Assembly (NCBI GenBank): GCA_903905665.1
Contig: CAIVHJ010000411.1
Span: 1 to 5,906 of the forward strand
Direction: 5' to 3'
DNA length: 5,906 nucleotides
Source: an uncultured Phycisphaerales bacterium
GTDB lineage: Bacteria > Planctomycetota > Phycisphaerae > UBA1845 > CAIVHJ01
Part shown: in pieces, positions 5,216 through 5,906 of the stretch
Layout of the letters: the number at the start of each line of letters is the position of its first letter
Numbering within the stretch: the first letter of the stretch is position 1
Program-made: the position numbers and the translations under genes
The notes under the pieces: model-generated
The model's input: only the letters and a program-made list of their open reading frames with translations
Told to the model about the DNA's origin: nothing
Database searches by the model: none

Positions 5216-5326
5216 CGTCGTGCCTCGCAAGACGATGATAGGAGTGAGGCTGTGGGTCTCCTGCCGTAAGGCGGGACAGCCTGGCTTGGAGGGTCCGAGT
5301 TACGGCGAGCTCGGATCCTCTCTTTT
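5216..5326 (+). ncRNA. Candidate structured small RNA ending in a terminator
   Basis: About 110 nt that can fold into consecutive hairpins. First, GCCTC (5222-5226) can pair with GAGGC (5246-5250), or alternatively CGTCGT (5216-5221) with ACGATG (5232-5237). Next, GGCTGT (5248-5253) pairs with ACAGCC (5276-5281), enclosing CCTGCC (5260-5265)/GGCGGG (5270-5275), which is capped by the tetraloop GTAA of the GNRA type; a 6-nt bulge (5254-5259) separates the two stems. The last is the 11-bp terminator stem. A weak promoter precedes it and no open reading frame explains the structure. I recognise no known family: it lacks the SRP RNA GGAAGGAAGC-type loop and any tRNA-like part. It could also just be the trailer of a longer plus-strand transcript. 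Confidence 0.4.
5288..5326 (+). terminator. Strong Rho-independent terminator (plus strand)
   Basis: GAGGGTCCGAG (5289-5299) pairs with CTCGGATCCTC (5310-5320) over 11 bp with one G-T pair and a 10-nt loop, followed by TCTTTTTAT (5321-5329). It would end the candidate small RNA and also stop any transcript from the integrase cluster reading through the tRNA, before it runs antisense into the APS kinase gene. Confidence 0.75.
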
Positions 5327-5390
5327 TATGCGCTCACCAATTCAGGCCCCCTCCCCCTTGTCGTTCGATTCCGGCGCATATATGGATTCG

Positions 5391-5418
5391 AAAACCGCTT
5401 CCTGACGGGCGCGGCTCT
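5391..5418 (-). terminator. Possible terminator of the APS kinase gene
   Basis: On the minus strand, 9 bp after the stop codon, AGCCGC pairs with GCGGTT around a loop with a possible inner CC/GG pair, and four T follow (AAAA at 5391-5394 on the plus strand). The core stem CCGC (5395-5398)/GCGG (5411-5414) is short, so the call is tentative. Confidence 0.4.
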
Positions 5419-5426
5419 GTTTGAAT

Positions 5427-5906
5427 TCATTCCGCGGGTTTGAAAATGCGGACGTTCTTTAAGTAGTCAAGAATGGTTTGCGCGCATTGCTGGGGGGTCA
5501 ATTCGGCGGACTTCAATTGGATTTCGGGGTGGAGCGGTGGTTCGTAGGGATCGTCCACACCGGTAAAACCTTTCAACTGGCCGGCTTTGGCCTTTTTGTA
5601 GAGGCCCTTGGGGTCGCGTGTTTCGCAGACTTCAACCGGGGCATCGACGAACACCTCGATGAACTCGCCGGGTTTCAGATTGGCGCGGACGGCGTTGCGG
5701 TCGGCGCGATAGGGACTGATGAAACTGGTGACGGCGATGAATCCGGCGTCGGTAAAGAGTTTGGCGACTTCGCCGATGCGACGGATGTTTTCGGCGCGGT
5801 CTTCGGCTGAGAATCCCAGATTTTTGTTCAGGCCGTGGCGGACGTTGTCGCCATCCAGCACGTACGCCAATCGCCCCATTTGCACCAAAACATGTTCGAG
5901 CGTAAA
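5427..5906 (-). CDS. cysC: Adenylylsulfate (APS) kinase, C-terminal part (5' end outside window)
   Basis: APS kinase phosphorylates adenylylsulfate with ATP to give PAPS in cytoplasmic sulfate assimilation. The 159 visible residues include the substrate-binding LDGDNVRHGLN, then ENIRRIGEVAKLF, the FISPYRADR loop, FIEVFVDAPVEVCETRDPKG, LYKKAKAGQLKGFTGVDDPY and EPPLHPEIQL, in the family's normal order and spacing. The N-terminal P-loop is missing because the frame remains open to the window edge; the TTG and ATG codons near 5888 and 5879 are internal, since the family aligns upstream of them (LEHVLVQMGRLAYVLDGD). It could be a stand-alone cysC or the C-terminal domain of a cysN-cysC fusion, which the window cannot settle. 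It is a host gene beyond the tRNA and is transcribed towards it. Confidence 0.93.
   Translation of the reverse strand, partial: FTLEHVLVQMGRLAYVLDGDNVRHGLNKNLGFSAEDRAENIRRIGEVAKLFTDAGFIAVTSFISPYRADRNAVRANLKPGEFIEVFVDAPVEVCETRDPKGLYKKAKAGQLKGFTGVDDPYEPPLHPEIQLKSAELTPQQCAQTILDYLKNVRIFKPAE

Noticed and set aside
5220..5405. 61-residue plus-strand frame beginning at 5220
   Set aside because: It runs through the candidate small RNA and a strong terminator, has no ribosome binding site and no recognisable motif.
5478..5810. 110-residue plus-strand frame rich in Gly, Phe and Asp
   Set aside because: It is the exact antisense shadow of the APS kinase gene, whose motifs are unmistakable on the minus strand.

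Overview
The window reads as the right-hand part of an integrated mobile element sitting in a tRNA gene, followed by host chromosome. Composition is moderate in GC. The style of the genes (a primase-helicase fusion, a tyrosine recombinase with the FQNLRSTRETEL signature, and small excisionase-like and XRE-type regulators) resembles what I know from Planctomycetota. That host assignment is an inference from remembered family resemblance, not a search.

Layout, left to right. Positions 1-105 hold the 3' end of a gene for a protein with a very acidic tail. Positions 106-437 are AT-rich and non-coding, with a possible terminator, three related imperfectly palindromic repeats about 65 bp apart, and a 7-bp tandem repeat that runs into the ribosome binding site of the next gene. 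Positions 438-638 encode a MerR-like DNA-binding protein. Positions 666-2738 encode a 690-residue Prim-Pol primase fused to a P-loop helicase-like ATPase (DUF3987-like) and a C-terminal winged-helix-like region. Positions 2739-2900 contain two opposed arrays of the pentamer TTCGC/GCGAA at 9-bp spacing on either side of a very AT-rich stretch, plus a hairpin over a ribosome binding site. Positions 2817-5003 are five same-strand genes that each overlap the next: an unknown protein, a zinc-ribbon protein, an excisionase-like protein, an XRE repressor-like protein and the integrase.

The integrase gene runs into the 3' half of a convergent tRNA-Ile2(CAT) gene (4963-5036, minus strand), which marks the right attachment site. 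Beyond it lies a 390-bp intergenic region with a possible structured small RNA ending in a strong terminator, and then the 3' part of an APS kinase gene (cysC or the cysC part of cysNC, minus strand), which is a host sulfur-assimilation gene.

The likely joint working is this: the integrase and the excisionase-like protein insert and remove the element at tRNA-Ile2, the primase-helicase replicates the excised form, and the small DNA-binding proteins regulate it. The left end of the element is outside the window, so whether it is a phage satellite, a prophage end or an integrative plasmid cannot be decided here.
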